Source: a virus
Strand: one strand, 5' to 3'
IMG/VR virus record: IMGVR_UViG_3300026488_000025
Span: 1 to 64,000 of that record
Length of the DNA: 64,000 bases
Both the position numbers and the translations under genes were made by a program. Under the pieces are notes generated by a model. It was not told the DNA's origin. It was given only the letters and a program-made list of their open reading frames with translations, and did no database searches. This document shows, one piece after another, positions 33,938 through 42,259 of this stretch (position 1 is its first letter; each line of letters opens with the position of its first letter).

Positions 33938-34162
33938 TTATCCTTTGTAACCAGTATCTTTGATTTCTTTTTGAATAGCATCAAATAATTCTGTTTCATT
34001 TCTACTAACAATAAACATCATAGAATCATCACGAAATTTAGGCCATAGATTAAAAATATACATTTCATCATTGTACCTTGGCATCATAAGTTCTTCGAAT
34101 TTATCTGCGTTTACTCTGTTACTACAATACTTAACTAATATATTTAATTCTGAAAATTCCAT
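33938..34162 (-). CDS. hypothetical protein
   Basis: 74 aa, alpha/beta, with IFNLWPKFRDDSMMFIVSRN in the middle. Start overlaps the upstream stop as TAATG. Not recognised. Confidence 0.6.
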   Translation of the reverse strand: MEFSELNILVKYCSNRVNADKFEELMMPRYNDEMYIFNLWPKFRDDSMMFIVSRNETELFDAIQKEIKDTGYKG

Positions 34163-34311
34163 TATCTTCTTCCTTTACTAATAGTTCTATCCATTTTATC
34201 TTCTAGCATCATTAACATATTACCAAAATAACTAATCTCATCTGGTGTTGTTGCTAAATCCAAATCTTTTTGTGTATCTTTGATTTTCTGTGTTAGTTCG
34301 TTGTAATTCAT
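34162..34311 (-). CDS. hypothetical small protein
   Basis: 49 aa (MNYNELTQKIKDTQKDLDLA at the start), helical. First gene after the promoter at 34330-34365; TAATG overlap with the next gene. Confidence 0.6.
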   Translation of the reverse strand: MNYNELTQKIKDTQKDLDLATTPDEISYFGNMLMMLEDKMDRTISKGRR

Positions 34312-34329
34312 CTTGTTTCCTTTATCTCT

Positions 34330-34368
34330 CTTTATATGTAATATTATAACATAAAGGACCTTAAAGCT
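34330..34368 (-). promoter_or_regulatory. early/middle-type promoter
   Basis: -10 at 34343-34348 (minus), box CTTTAAGGTCC upstream. Confidence 0.75.
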
Positions 34369-34371
34369 TTA

Positions 34372-34584
34372 TTAACCTATACAGACATATTCTTTTAAAT
34401 CGCCTTCCACATAAAAATGATAATCTTCATCAGCAATAATGTCCATATTACCATCAAACCGTTCTACCGAAATCCAACCATTTGGTACTTTTCTGAATCC
34501 ATTACCTTCATCATCTTTTGCTGTCACTATTTCTAAATCTTGTGGTAGTTCTTGTAGTAATGCTATCGTATCTTTTACTGTCAT
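34372..34584 (-). CDS. hypothetical protein
   Basis: 70 aa from the ATG at 34584 (AAGGAAT before it). MTVKDTIALLQELPQDLEIV, then DDEGNGFRKV, a pattern often seen in small phage proteins of unknown function. Confidence 0.6.
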   Translation of the reverse strand: MTVKDTIALLQELPQDLEIVTAKDDEGNGFRKVPNGWISVERFDGNMDIIADEDYHFYVEGDLKEYVCIG

Positions 34585-34601
34585 TATATTCCTTATATTA
34601 C

Positions 34602-34871
34602 TTATAAAAATAAATGTGGTTTGTTTTCGCAAATATCTTTGTATTGGCTGTTTGCTGTTTTAAGGGCTGTTCTCCATTTTTTCATTTGAACCTTAAATTT
34701 TTCTTTCGTTGTACCTTTGTTCTTAGAGGCTACTTTCTTATTGAGGTATGCAATCCTAAGCTTTAGACCTTCAAAATCTGCTTCTTCTTTTGTGCTGTAC
34801 CCTCTAGTTTCCCATTTGGATGTGCTTGTCTTGAATGGGTATTTCCAAGCATCGACAATAAATATTTCCAT
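34602..34871 (-). CDS. small protein ending KPHLFL
   Basis: 89 aa, basic. The C-terminal helix SQYKDICENKPHLFL repeats the ending found in the 29787-30829 group, although the rest of the protein is unrelated. Start overlaps the upstream stop by one base. Confidence 0.6.
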   Translation of the reverse strand: MEIFIVDAWKYPFKTSTSKWETRGYSTKEEADFEGLKLRIAYLNKKVASKNKGTTKEKFKVQMKKWRTALKTANSQYKDICENKPHLFL

Positions 34872-35212
34872 TATTTTCTTCTTTTTCGTTCGATTTCAAA
34901 AACATCGTTACCTGAATCGATAAGCAATGTCGTGCTGTATCTGCATCGTTCTTGGTCATTGAATTTTAGAGCAACATCCCATTCTTTGATGTAGTTCTTA
35001 TTTTCTTCGTCCCAAGTAGCTATATCAATCTGAGGTACTACATTCCAGTATCCAGAATCAGTAAACTTGATTTGAAAAGTCATCTGTAAATCGCCTTTAC
35101 AATACACATAAAACTTTCTAGCTGTAGATGTATTATTGACACCAAATTCTTCTCTAATATCGCCTTCAATTTCAATCAAATCGTCGCTTGCGCCATAAAT
35201 TTGTACTTTCAT
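34871..35212 (-). CDS. hypothetical protein
   Basis: 113 aa, beta-rich, ending in a basic ERKRRK tail. Not recognised. Confidence 0.6.
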   Translation of the reverse strand: MKVQIYGASDDLIEIEGDIREEFGVNNTSTARKFYVYCKGDLQMTFQIKFTDSGYWNVVPQIDIATWDEENKNYIKEWDVALKFNDQERCRYSTTLLIDSGNDVFEIERKRRK

Positions 35213-35215
35213 TAT

Positions 35216-35578
35216 TTATCCTTTAATCTCTAATTCTAATTGTTTGATTTCTTCTTGAAGTTTTTCTACTTTGTATTCACAAGAAGCTTTTCTTGCCTTT
35301 AGTGATGCTACTGCTTTATCTGCATCAGAAACTTTGCGTGTCTTAATATACTCTATTAGTATAGGTCTTAATGGTTCAATAGTCTTATCCATCGAATCTT
35401 CATCTACTGTGATTAATACGCAATCTGCATATATTTTAAGTAATGCATCATCTTTGTGTTGAGAAAAGTGTCTTTTGAGATAACCTAGAGTACTCCAAGT
35501 TTTACCTTTTTTAGTGAAAGTAACCCACATACCACCAGTTGAAAATTTATCATCTAAATTTTTTACTTTAATAAACAT
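35216..35578 (-). CDS. hypothetical protein with C-terminal coiled coil
   Basis: 120 aa. MFIKVKNLDDKFSTGGMWVT, then a helical half ending CEYKVEKLQEEIKQLELEIK. Not recognised. Confidence 0.6.
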   Translation of the reverse strand: MFIKVKNLDDKFSTGGMWVTFTKKGKTWSTLGYLKRHFSQHKDDALLKIYADCVLITVDEDSMDKTIEPLRPILIEYIKTRKVSDADKAVASLKARKASCEYKVEKLQEEIKQLELEIKG

Positions 35579-35589
35579 TTTATATCCTT

Positions 35590-35628
35590 TTATATTATAT
35601 GTATTATAACATATAAGACCTTAAGGCC
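35590..35628 (-). promoter_or_regulatory. early/middle-type promoter
   Basis: -10 at 35603-35608 (minus), box AAGGCCTTAAGGTCTT upstream. Confidence 0.75.
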
Positions 35629-35631
35629 TTA

Positions 35632-35859
35632 TTAAGAATATATGTTTTGGTTGTATGGTTTAGGGTTGGATTTAGAGAGTTCGAGGTTCTCTTCGCTCAA
35701 GTCTATGATTACTTGGCTGTATTGTAGAAGAAGAGTGGTTAGTAGTTTTACATCATCACCCGTTGTATTTTCGAAATCGAGTTCATCGAATTCTTCTTTC
35801 ATACTACCTAAGGTAGCTTTAAGGGTATCAATGAGAGCCCTATTGATAGGGACAATCAT
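35632..35859 (-). CDS. hypothetical protein
   Basis: 75 aa, acidic helical protein directly downstream of, and coupled to, clpX. An adaptor role is possible but there is no sequence evidence for one. Confidence 0.55.
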   Translation of the reverse strand: MIVPINRALIDTLKATLGSMKEEFDELDFENTTGDDVKLLTTLLLQYSQVIIDLSEENLELSKSNPKPYNQNIYS

Positions 35860-37073
35860 TATTCAGATTCCTTCGTTTTGAACTTACCTCTACTGTAATC
35901 CACATTAAGTGATTTACCTTTGAATTCGTTGATATTATACATCGTGTCTAGCATAATCGATTCAAGAATCGTTCTAAGGCCACGAGCTCCTGCCTTTTGT
36001 TCAAGTGCCATATCAGCAATTTGGTCGATACTTTTTTTACTGAAACCTAAATCTACATCGTCCATTGTGAATAATGTTTTGAACTGTGAAATAATGTTGT
36101 TGCTAGGCTCTGTTAAAATTCTAACCATTTCTTTCTTTGTAATCATTTCTAATTCAGTATGGATTGGGAAACGACCCATTAGCTCAGGAATCATACCATA
36201 AGCAATAAAATCTTCATTCGTTACTGATTCTTTTTGAGTTTTTTTCTTATCATCAAAATTATAACCAATAACATCATTGTCCTTTAGTCTTGCTTTAATA
36301 ACATCATCCATACCATCGTATGCACCAGCACAGATAAACAGAATATTTGTAGTGTCGATTTCTACTGTCTTACCTGCATTAGGATTTGATTTGTTTCTAT
36401 CGATAGGAACCTGAACCTTAGAACCTTCTACTAATTTAAGAAGCTCTTGTTGTACACTAGCACCACCGACATCACGACCACGACCACCAGTCTTAGCAAT
36501 TTTATCTACCTCATCGATGAATACGATACCACGCTCACACGCTGCGATGTCTTCGCCCGAATCTTGATACAATCTATACAGAATACTAGAAACATCTTCT
36601 CCGACATAGCCAGACTGTGTTAATGATGTGCTATCTGTAATAGCCATTGGAACATTTAGTGCCTTAGCAATCGTTTGTGCAAGTAATGTTTTACCTGAAC
36701 CAGTGGGCCCAATCATCAAGATATTTGATTTTTGTACATACTCGCCTGTCTTAAGCTTGAGTAATCTTTTGTAGTGGTTATATACAGCTACAGCAAGAAC
36801 TTTTTTGGCTTGATTTTGACCTATAACGGCCTCATCTAATGTATTTTTTACTTCTACTGGAGAGAATACATCCCAATCGATTAAATCAGTGCTTTCTTCT
36901 GGTGTATCAGAAAAAATATCCATATCTTTTGTACCGAGAACATCTGATGCAACAGCTACACACGATTTACAAATACTGACATCATCAGCTACGATGATAA
37001 CATTTTCTTTTGTTTCTTTTTGTTTACAGAAACTACACACTTTTGTTTCGTTCTCTTTGCTTTCTTTACTCAT
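35859..37073 (-). CDS. clpX: ClpX-like AAA+ unfoldase
   Basis: 404 aa from the ATG at 37073. Full ClpX layout: zinc domain with CSFC (13-16) and CKSC (35-38), Walker A GPTGSGKT (122-129), pore loop GYVG (155-158), Walker B FIDEVD (185-190), arginine finger near GRFP (300-303) and sensor-2 GARGLR (362-367). The ClpP-docking tripeptide is IGY (269-271) instead of IGF, so contact with host ClpP is still plausible. It may redirect host proteolysis. The start overlaps the upstream membrane protein gene by 8 bases. Confidence 0.93.
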   Translation of the reverse strand: MSKESKENETKVCSFCKQKETKENVIIVADDVSICKSCVAVASDVLGTKDMDIFSDTPEESTDLIDWDVFSPVEVKNTLDEAVIGQNQAKKVLAVAVYNHYKRLLKLKTGEYVQKSNILMIGPTGSGKTLLAQTIAKALNVPMAITDSTSLTQSGYVGEDVSSILYRLYQDSGEDIAACERGIVFIDEVDKIAKTGGRGRDVGGASVQQELLKLVEGSKVQVPIDRNKSNPNAGKTVEIDTTNILFICAGAYDGMDDVIKARLKDNDVIGYNFDDKKKTQKESVTNEDFIAYGMIPELMGRFPIHTELEMITKKEMVRILTEPSNNIISQFKTLFTMDDVDLGFSKKSIDQIADMALEQKAGARGLRTILESIMLDTMYNINEFKGKSLNVDYSRGKFKTKESE

Positions 37074-37476
37074 TAATCTCGTCCTTTTCTTTTCTAATTG
37101 ATTCACCATTTTGTAACTTAATAATATTGGCTCTTAGTTTCATTCCACCAAAGATGTGTAGAACATAAAAGAAGCTTAATACCGGGTAACCTAATCCTGC
37201 TAACATAATAAACACTAAAGTATCTAAAGTGCAATCGAACCACAAAGGCACTGATAGTTTCCATTCATTGTCTGCTTCGTATATTGTTTCAGCTAGTACT
37301 GGTACACTACCAAAAGTACCAGCTAATGCTGTTAGCCAAAACACAAAAATAGATACAGCAACGAACCCGCTAATATCGTAAACTGTACCAACTATTAACA
37401 GGCTGATTAATATTGTATTTGTTGCAATGTATTTAATCATCCTAGTAGCATCTGAAATATTCTTCGTTCTTTCCAT
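37066..37476 (-). CDS. small multi-pass membrane protein
   Basis: 136 aa with three or four hydrophobic segments (about residues 16-32, 36-55, 78-92, 94-110) and a charged C-terminus. Made from the same transcript as ClpX. Function unknown. Confidence 0.6.
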   Translation of the reverse strand: MERTKNISDATRMIKYIATNTILISLLIVGTVYDISGFVAVSIFVFWLTALAGTFGSVPVLAETIYEADNEWKLSVPLWFDCTLDTLVFIMLAGLGYPVLSFFYVLHIFGGMKLRANIIKLQNGESIRKEKDEINE

Positions 37477-37484
37477 TGATTCTC

Positions 37485-37507
37485 CTTACTTCATATTATA
37501 TCGTAAT
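37485..37507 (-). promoter_or_regulatory. probable promoter of the membrane protein-clpX operon
   Basis: TATAAT at 37495-37500 (minus); it deviates from the shared motif in the upstream bases. Confidence 0.5.
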
Positions 37508-37512
37508 ATAAC

Positions 37513-38001
37513 TTAATATTTTATTAAATCTTTGATAGGTTTACAATCTACACCTACTGAATTAAGCAATTCTACGCCACTCAAATCTCTGTATGCTTCA
37601 TCATAGATAACCTTAACGATTCCTGATTGTTTCATTAATTGAGCACATTCAGTACAAGGACTATATGTGACATAAACAGTACAACCTTCTGTGGCAATAC
37701 CGTTTTTAGCACAAAAAGCAATTAAATTCTTCTCTGCGTGTACGACATTTGGGTTACTGATAATACCTTTACCTTGGCACGATTCGCATCTTCTTTCTTC
37801 ATAAGATGATACTGTACCTGAACCATTACAGTCCAAACAATCTTTCTCACATTTGTTATCTGTACCTGATATAGTACCATTATAACCTACACTAAGAATT
37901 CTACCATCTTTTTCAAGAACAGCACCTACTTTTTTTCTAATACACGAGGACATTTCTGCCCAAACATAGGCAGTGTCCATCATAGGTTTGATAAATTTCA
38001 T
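37513..38001 (-). CDS. cd: dCMP deaminase with inserted DnaJ-type zinc motifs
   Basis: 162 aa. Deaminase zinc site: His 88/Glu 90 in VVHAEKN and Cys 116/Cys 119 in SPCTEC. Between them lie two CxxCxGxG motifs (CLDCNGSG at 55-62, CESCQGKG at 72-79), as in the DnaJ zinc domain, so a second zinc is likely. The enzyme makes dUMP for thymidylate synthesis. Coupled to the gene upstream (shared base 38001). Confidence 0.92.
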   Translation of the reverse strand: MKFIKPMMDTAYVWAEMSSCIRKKVGAVLEKDGRILSVGYNGTISGTDNKCEKDCLDCNGSGTVSSYEERRCESCQGKGIISNPNVVHAEKNLIAFCAKNGIATEGCTVYVTYSPCTECAQLMKQSGIVKVIYDEAYRDLSGVELLNSVGVDCKPIKDLIKY

Positions 38002-38297
38002 TATCTATATCCTTTTCTAGTTAATCTATGCCAATTCGGGCATTCCTTTCTTTTGAAGTGAATTTCCCAATATACATTTACGAAATTACCATCACATAAC
38101 CCTTGAACCATATTCCAATCGAAAACTCTGTTTTTAATATAGAGGTTATAAAAACTTCTATTCTCCCAATGAACTAATTGAAACATAGTGGGTTCTAAAA
38201 TATAGTTGTAATATTCGTATCTTTCTTGATTATACATTTCATATCGCTTATAAGCACAATCTCTATTTCTTGTATAAGTACACTTTCTTATTTTCAT
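38001..38297 (-). CDS. hypothetical protein
   Basis: 98 aa, basic and very rich in Tyr, Trp and Asn. Not recognised. Confidence 0.6.
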   Translation of the reverse strand: MKIRKCTYTRNRDCAYKRYEMYNQERYEYYNYILEPTMFQLVHWENRSFYNLYIKNRVFDWNMVQGLCDGNFVNVYWEIHFKRKECPNWHRLTRKGYR

Positions 38298-38320
38298 TAT
38301 GCTTCTCCTTATAGCTATCG

Positions 38321-38743
38321 CTAGTCGTTCTTCGCTGTTAATTGGTGAATAAGAACACCAATATCAACATTTTCTTGGAACTGCTCTACTAAAAAGTTTT
38401 CTTCTTCTTCATCAAGTGGATTAGCTTTAGCCATTTTCTTCAGTTTAGCTAGTGCAGCATTTACTTGTTTGATAGCAATACCTTCTGATTTGGCTTCTTT
38501 CTTAATCTCGCCTTGAGCTTCTTTAATCTCTTTGATTTCAAGGTCATAAGCTAACATTTGTTTCGCAAAATCAATAGTGAGATTTTCAGTCGAAACTTCT
38601 CTATCTACAATATATTTTTCAACCATTTGGTCTTCTAACGATTTCTCTGGTTTTGTCTCTGGAATCGTTTCTAATGGCCCCATACCGTCATTTCCTGTTG
38701 TATCGATACTATCGAAAATATCATCTAATCCTAAATCTTCCAT
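38321..38743 (-). CDS. hypothetical helical protein
   Basis: 140 aa from the ATG at 38743 (AAGGAGAAC before it); the longer in-frame start lies inside the upstream gene. Acidic N-terminus (MEDLGLDDIFDSID), then a helix pair EIKEIKEAQGEIKKEAKSEG that recalls GapR/DUF2312 proteins. That resemblance is weak. Confidence 0.55.
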   Translation of the reverse strand: MEDLGLDDIFDSIDTTGNDGMGPLETIPETKPEKSLEDQMVEKYIVDREVSTENLTIDFAKQMLAYDLEIKEIKEAQGEIKKEAKSEGIAIKQVNAALAKLKKMAKANPLDEEEENFLVEQFQENVDIGVLIHQLTAKND

Positions 38744-38744
38744 A

Positions 38745-39179
38745 TTAATGTTCTCCTTGAAGTTTTTGTTTTGTATTTGTGTATAGTGCTGTATCGTTAC
38801 CGAATTCCCAAAATTCATAAGCAGCGATTAAAGAATCATTATAATGAGGGTGTGTTACACTAAAGTTAAAGTTAAAGATGACTTTCTGTTTTCTATCATC
38901 AAATCCTATACTTGATACATTGTTCATATTAATATAACGATGTTCTCCTAATTCAGGTTCTAACCAATCATCTGTAAGATTCGCTACAATAATATCTTCA
39001 TATACAGAACTTTCATTCTCCTGAATATTCCAATATAAGTAATCAGGCACATCTATACCTGATTTAAGTGTACGAGGGTTGTTGAAGTGAAAAATCACTT
39101 TATCATTATCTACAAAGATTGTAGAAACATTGTCTAGGTTTACGGGTCGTTGGTCTTTAATACTAAATAAATCCATCTT
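38745..39179 (-). CDS. hypothetical protein with internal duplication
   Basis: 144 aa from the ATG at 39179. Two similar strands blocks, VNLDNVSTIFVDNDKVIFHF and INMNNVSSIGFDDRKQKVIF, about 75 residues apart, indicate a duplicated beta module. Start overlaps the upstream stop region. Confidence 0.6.
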   Translation of the reverse strand, partial: KMDLFSIKDQRPVNLDNVSTIFVDNDKVIFHFNNPRTLKSGIDVPDYLYWNIQENESSVYEDIIVANLTDDWLEPELGEHRYINMNNVSSIGFDDRKQKVIFNFNFSVTHPHYNDSLIAAYEFWEFGNDTALYTNTKQKLQGEH

Positions 39180-39181
39180 CT

Positions 39182-39682
39182 CTATCCTCTCATTCTTATA
39201 ATCTTCTCTGCGATATAAGACCAAAAGTAATCACCTTCGATACCATCTTTCATAGCGAATATCACAATATCAGAATCAGTTAAAGCCGAAGCGTTATCGT
39301 GCATAATAAGTTCATTCAAAATGTTTTTTGTTCCAACAGTATTATTAAATGAAATACTTGCTGTTTTGTCAATACCAGAAATATCTTGCGTGATACCTTG
39401 GCATCTACGAATCATTTCTTTACGGTCAAAATCTTCTCGAGTTTCTTTAGTCTCTGTCTCTCTTGCAGTCATTTGTTCATCAAAGATTTGGTCGAAGACT
39501 TTAGTTAAGTCACCAAATAGACCATTAAATGCATCTGAAGCACCTGGTTTAAAGGTAGTCTTAGTTTCTTTAACTACATTTTCAGTTTCCGTCTTTACGG
39601 TTTCTGCTGTTTTTTTGATTGTTTCTAAAACATCTGTGAATACAGATACTAATTCATCGGGGATTTCTATTTCTACTTTCAT
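39182..39682 (-). CDS. hypothetical protein
   Basis: 166 aa; a Thr/Glu-rich helical first half (ETIKKTAETVKTETENVVKE) and a C-terminal alpha/beta part. First gene after the promoter at 39695-39715. Confidence 0.6.
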   Translation of the reverse strand: MKVEIEIPDELVSVFTDVLETIKKTAETVKTETENVVKETKTTFKPGASDAFNGLFGDLTKVFDQIFDEQMTARETETKETREDFDRKEMIRRCQGITQDISGIDKTASISFNNTVGTKNILNELIMHDNASALTDSDIVIFAMKDGIEGDYFWSYIAEKIIRMRG

Positions 39683-39694
39683 TATCTTTCCTTT

Positions 39695-39718
39695 GTGTTG
39701 TATTATAACATTCTATTA
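39695..39718 (-). promoter_or_regulatory. early/middle-type promoter
   Basis: TTATAATAC with -10 at 39702-39707 (minus). Confidence 0.65.
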
Positions 39719-39725
39719 CTTAATT

Positions 39726-39917
39726 TTATTTAACTATTTTGATTTTACCTGAATTCGCAATTAACATACCGAATCCTACTAATGCTCCAATAAATGGCAT
39801 AATAATACCAACGATGTGTACAAACGGGTTCATTTTATATTTCGGTGATGGTTTGAAAAAGTAATAAACATTTAAGAACCAACCGTATAATACGATTAAA
39901 CTAAAAATAACACTCAT
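39726..39917 (-). CDS. small membrane protein
   Basis: 63 aa with two transmembrane segments (residues about 3-21 and 32-54) and a basic loop and tail. Holin-like in size and layout, but not assigned. Confidence 0.6.
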   Translation of the reverse strand: MSVIFSLIVLYGWFLNVYYFFKPSPKYKMNPFVHIVGIIMPFIGALVGFGMLIANSGKIKIVK

Positions 39918-39930
39918 AATCTCTCCTTCT

Positions 39931-40203
39931 TTAAATTTGTAGTCTTTGACTTATTATTGTTCTTCTATCATTTTCGGGAATGTTATGCATATTAATTGTA
40001 TCAGGTGTATCATTTTCATCACAATATCGAGTCGCGCTAGATAGAGTGTTAAATATACGATGTCCTGGGACTTCTTTACCCATTTTGGTGTCTTCAAAAC
40101 AAACAGAAAGAAATTTAATACCATCATCATAGATGTACATTTCTGAAACTGTTTTACAGTCTTCTGAAGCTATCCAGTATTTTTTGTTTTTAATACCAAT
40201 CAT
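39931..40203 (-). CDS. hypothetical protein
   Basis: 90 aa from the ATG at 40203, which has GGGAGG before it; a start seven codons earlier is rejected. Not recognised. Confidence 0.6.
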   Translation of the reverse strand: MIGIKNKKYWIASEDCKTVSEMYIYDDGIKFLSVCFEDTKMGKEVPGHRIFNTLSSATRYCDENDTPDTINMHNIPENDRRTIISQRLQI

Positions 40204-40204
40204 C

Positions 40205-40552
40205 TTAATCCTCCCACTCATCACATTGTTGCATTACATAATCCATTTCTGCTTTTGAACGCATATAAGATGTAAGATAGCCGTCAATGTTAGATGCTCC
40301 TACTGGATTTGCTGAGTGAATATTCCAAGTAAATGTATCAGGAATAAATTCACCTGACATATCTAAGTCCATTTCAATTAGCCATTTAACAATAACCATC
40401 GAAGTGTCATCACCACCTAAATCGTGGTCCCAACTTATAAAATCAGGACAACCGAAACGAGTTAAGTACTCAATAGTTTCTTCGCTTGAACGAGTAATTT
40501 TGTCAAAAGTTCCTTTAGGATTTCTAATATCATCTACATATAACTTTCTCAT
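40205..40552 (-). CDS. cyclic-phosphate processing receiver-like (cPPR) protein
   Basis: 115 aa. LYVDDIRNP at the start (4-12), FISWDHDLGG (about 38-47) and NIHSANPVGASNI (about 77-89) are the signature of the receiver-like cPPR family found in many phages and in nucleotide-signalling gene neighbourhoods. Proposed by the family to act on cyclic phosphates; the substrate here is unknown. Confidence 0.7.
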   Translation of the reverse strand: MRKLYVDDIRNPKGTFDKITRSSEETIEYLTRFGCPDFISWDHDLGGDDTSMVIVKWLIEMDLDMSGEFIPDTFTWNIHSANPVGASNIDGYLTSYMRSKAEMDYVMQQCDEWED

Positions 40553-40569
40553 CTTTCTCTCCTTTTAAT

Positions 40570-40603
40570 CTTTATATGTAATATTATAACATAACTTAAC
40601 TTA
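40570..40603 (-). promoter_or_regulatory. early/middle-type promoter for cPPR operon
   Basis: TTAAGTTATGTTATAATATTAC with -10 at 40583-40588 (minus). Confidence 0.7.
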
Positions 40604-40612
40604 AAAACTCCT

Positions 40613-40620
40613 TATAAATA
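40613..40620 (+). promoter_or_regulatory. late promoter before GIY-YIG leader
   Basis: TTATAAATAAGAG on the plus strand; the transcript would start at the first base of the structured leader. Confidence 0.75.
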
Positions 40621-40624
40621 AGAG

Positions 40625-40714
40625 TATAAGAGATACTACATATACTTTCTAACTCTTAGTCGGGTTCTTAGAAAGTATATGTAGTGTGAACCCGACTAAC
40701 CTCACACTCTTATA
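40625..40714 (+). ncRNA. pseudoknotted 5' leader, copy 2
   Basis: Outer stem TATAAGAG/CTCTTATA (40625-40632 with 40707-40714); 17-bp P1 ACTACATATACTTTCTA (40635-40651 with 40669-40685); loop begins ACTCTT (40652-40657); 11-bp pseudoknot TAGTCGGGTTC/GAACCCGACTA (40657-40667 with 40688-40698). Located 22 bases before the ATG of the nuclease gene. Confidence 0.85.
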
Positions 40715-40736
40715 ATAAAAATATAGGAGTCTTCAA

Positions 40737-41372
40737 ATGACTACACAACAAGAAAATCAAGTAACACTATACATAGCAACTCATAACAAAACAGGTCTTA
40801 AGTATTTCGGTAAAACAACAGTTTATTTTACTGAAGAACTACTCCAAGAAAAATATCACGGAAGTGGTAAATATTGGGTTAGGCATCTTAAAAAACACGG
40901 TGATGATGTGACTATGGAAATCTATGGTATATATGCATTGGATGAAGTAAAAGAAGTTGCATTAAAGTTTTCTGAAGAAAACAATATAGTAAAATCTCAT
41001 AAATGGTCAAACCTTAAGTTAGAAAATGGTTTAGATGGAGGTTCAACTATATGGTCAGAGAAGTCAAAAATCAAAAATAGTATTAGTCACCTCGGAGTCA
41101 AAAATAGTATGTACGGAAAGACTCATTCTTTAGAAACGAAGCTTCTTTTAGGTAAACAGTCCTCACTAAGAACTCAAGGTTCTGATAATCCAAATGCTAA
41201 AAAGTGGAAAGTAACTAATCCAAACGGTATAATATTTATTGTTGAAGGAGGTATTATCGATTTTTCCAAAAAACATAATTTACCTACTACTACTTTAGCA
41301 ACAATGGCTAAAGAAAATAGAATAATGAAATCCGGTAAATTAGTGGGTTGGAAGTGTGAATTTCTTACTTAA
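40737..41372 (+). CDS. GIY-YIG homing endonuclease
   Basis: 211 aa. Core LYIATHNKTGLKYFGKTT (11-28) with YHGSGKYWVRHL (about 40-51); the usual YIG is YFG. Then a NUMOD3-like DNA-binding block (HLGVKNSMYGKTHS) and a C-terminal WKVTNPNGIIFIVEGG module. Ribosome site TAGGAG. The gene sits between cPPR and primase regions. Confidence 0.82.
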   Translation: MTTQQENQVTLYIATHNKTGLKYFGKTTVYFTEELLQEKYHGSGKYWVRHLKKHGDDVTMEIYGIYALDEVKEVALKFSEENNIVKSHKWSNLKLENGLDGGSTIWSEKSKIKNSISHLGVKNSMYGKTHSLETKLLLGKQSSLRTQGSDNPNAKKWKVTNPNGIIFIVEGGIIDFSKKHNLPTTTLATMAKENRIMKSGKLVGWKCEFLT

Positions 41373-41478
41373 AGCAGTTATTTGCACCTAAATCTAGTGC
41401 TTGAATCTTTCTATTTGCTTCATCTTGTTCAGCTTGTGTACTAGCAAAGACAAATTCCATTAATAATTCTCTATACAT
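41365..41478 (-). CDS. hypothetical small protein
   Basis: 37 aa (MYRELLMEFVFASTQAEQDE at the start) with a strong AGGAGG ribosome site and a leftward late promoter at 41498-41505. Overlaps the tail of the GIY-YIG gene by 8 bases. Not recognised. Confidence 0.55.
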   Translation of the reverse strand: MYRELLMEFVFASTQAEQDEANRKIQALDLGANNCFK

Positions 41479-41497
41479 TCTTTCCTCCTTTTCCTTC

Positions 41498-41517
41498 TAT
41501 TTATATGCATATAAATA
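41498..41517. promoter_or_regulatory. palindromic divergent late promoter pair
   Basis: TATTTATATGCATATAAATA is a perfect 20-bp palindrome, giving TATAAATA outward on both strands: leftward for 41365-41478, rightward for the endonuclease at 41555. Confidence 0.75.
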
Positions 41518-41554
41518 CATCATATATACTTTCGAAACCAATATGGAGACAATT

Positions 41555-42259
41555 ATGATATTAGGACCTAGTGTAACGCACAAATTATCTTTAATAAGAT
41601 TTACTAAACTTGAAGAAGAATGCTTAGAAATACACGGCGACCAATTTAACTATGATTCTTTCGTATTTACTAATATGAGATTACCGTCCACTATAATATG
41701 TAATATATGCAAAACATCATTCGATACATCTATGGACGCTCACATAAACAAAAAGTCTGGATGCAAAAAGTGCAAATCAACTAAACCTCAGCTAACACTC
41801 GATACGATTAAAAAGAGAGTCAAAAAATGTCACGGCGACAAATACACTATACTTAGTAGCGTGTTTACCGGCATAACAAACAAACTACTAATCAGATGCA
41901 ACACTTGTAAATCAGAATATCTTCAAGTAGCCGATAGCATAACTAGAGGTATTGGTTGTGCATCTTGCAATAAGACTGGTTTTAATGACAATAAACCTGC
42001 TACGCTATACTATATAAGTGTAGCTAATACTGCATTTAAAATAGGTATAACTAATAGGACAATAAAGGAACGATTTGGTAAAGATTTTAGTAAAATACGA
42101 GTTATAGCAACAAAACATTTCGATAAAGGTGTAGATGCTCGTTTAGCAGAACGAGAAATCATACTAAAATATAGAGAATGTCGCTATTTAGGCGAAAATC
42201 TACTAATGAACGGTAATACAGAATTATTTTATATGGATGTACTACAAGGTAAGCTTTAG
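41555..42259 (+). CDS. zinc-ribbon GIY-YIG homing endonuclease
   Basis: 234 aa from the ATG at 41555 (GGAG six bases before). Two N-terminal repeats of about 65 residues, each with HGD, C-x2-C and GC-x2-C (CNICKTSF then GCKKC; CNTCKSEY then GCASC), look like zinc ribbons for DNA binding. The C-terminal nuclease has TLYYISVANTAFKIGITNRT, then a conserved Arg in ERFGKDF and a Glu in AEREI. Overlaps the end of the opposing primase gene by 18 bases. Confidence 0.8.
   Translation: MILGPSVTHKLSLIRFTKLEEECLEIHGDQFNYDSFVFTNMRLPSTIICNICKTSFDTSMDAHINKKSGCKKCKSTKPQLTLDTIKKRVKKCHGDKYTILSSVFTGITNKLLIRCNTCKSEYLQVADSITRGIGCASCNKTGFNDNKPATLYYISVANTAFKIGITNRTIKERFGKDFSKIRVIATKHFDKGVDARLAEREIILKYRECRYLGENLLMNGNTELFYMDVLQGKL

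Noticed and set aside
39726-39917. Holin assignment for the 63-residue two-pass protein
   Set aside because: Topology fits, but it lies in an early operon far from lysis genes and no holin family is recognisable.
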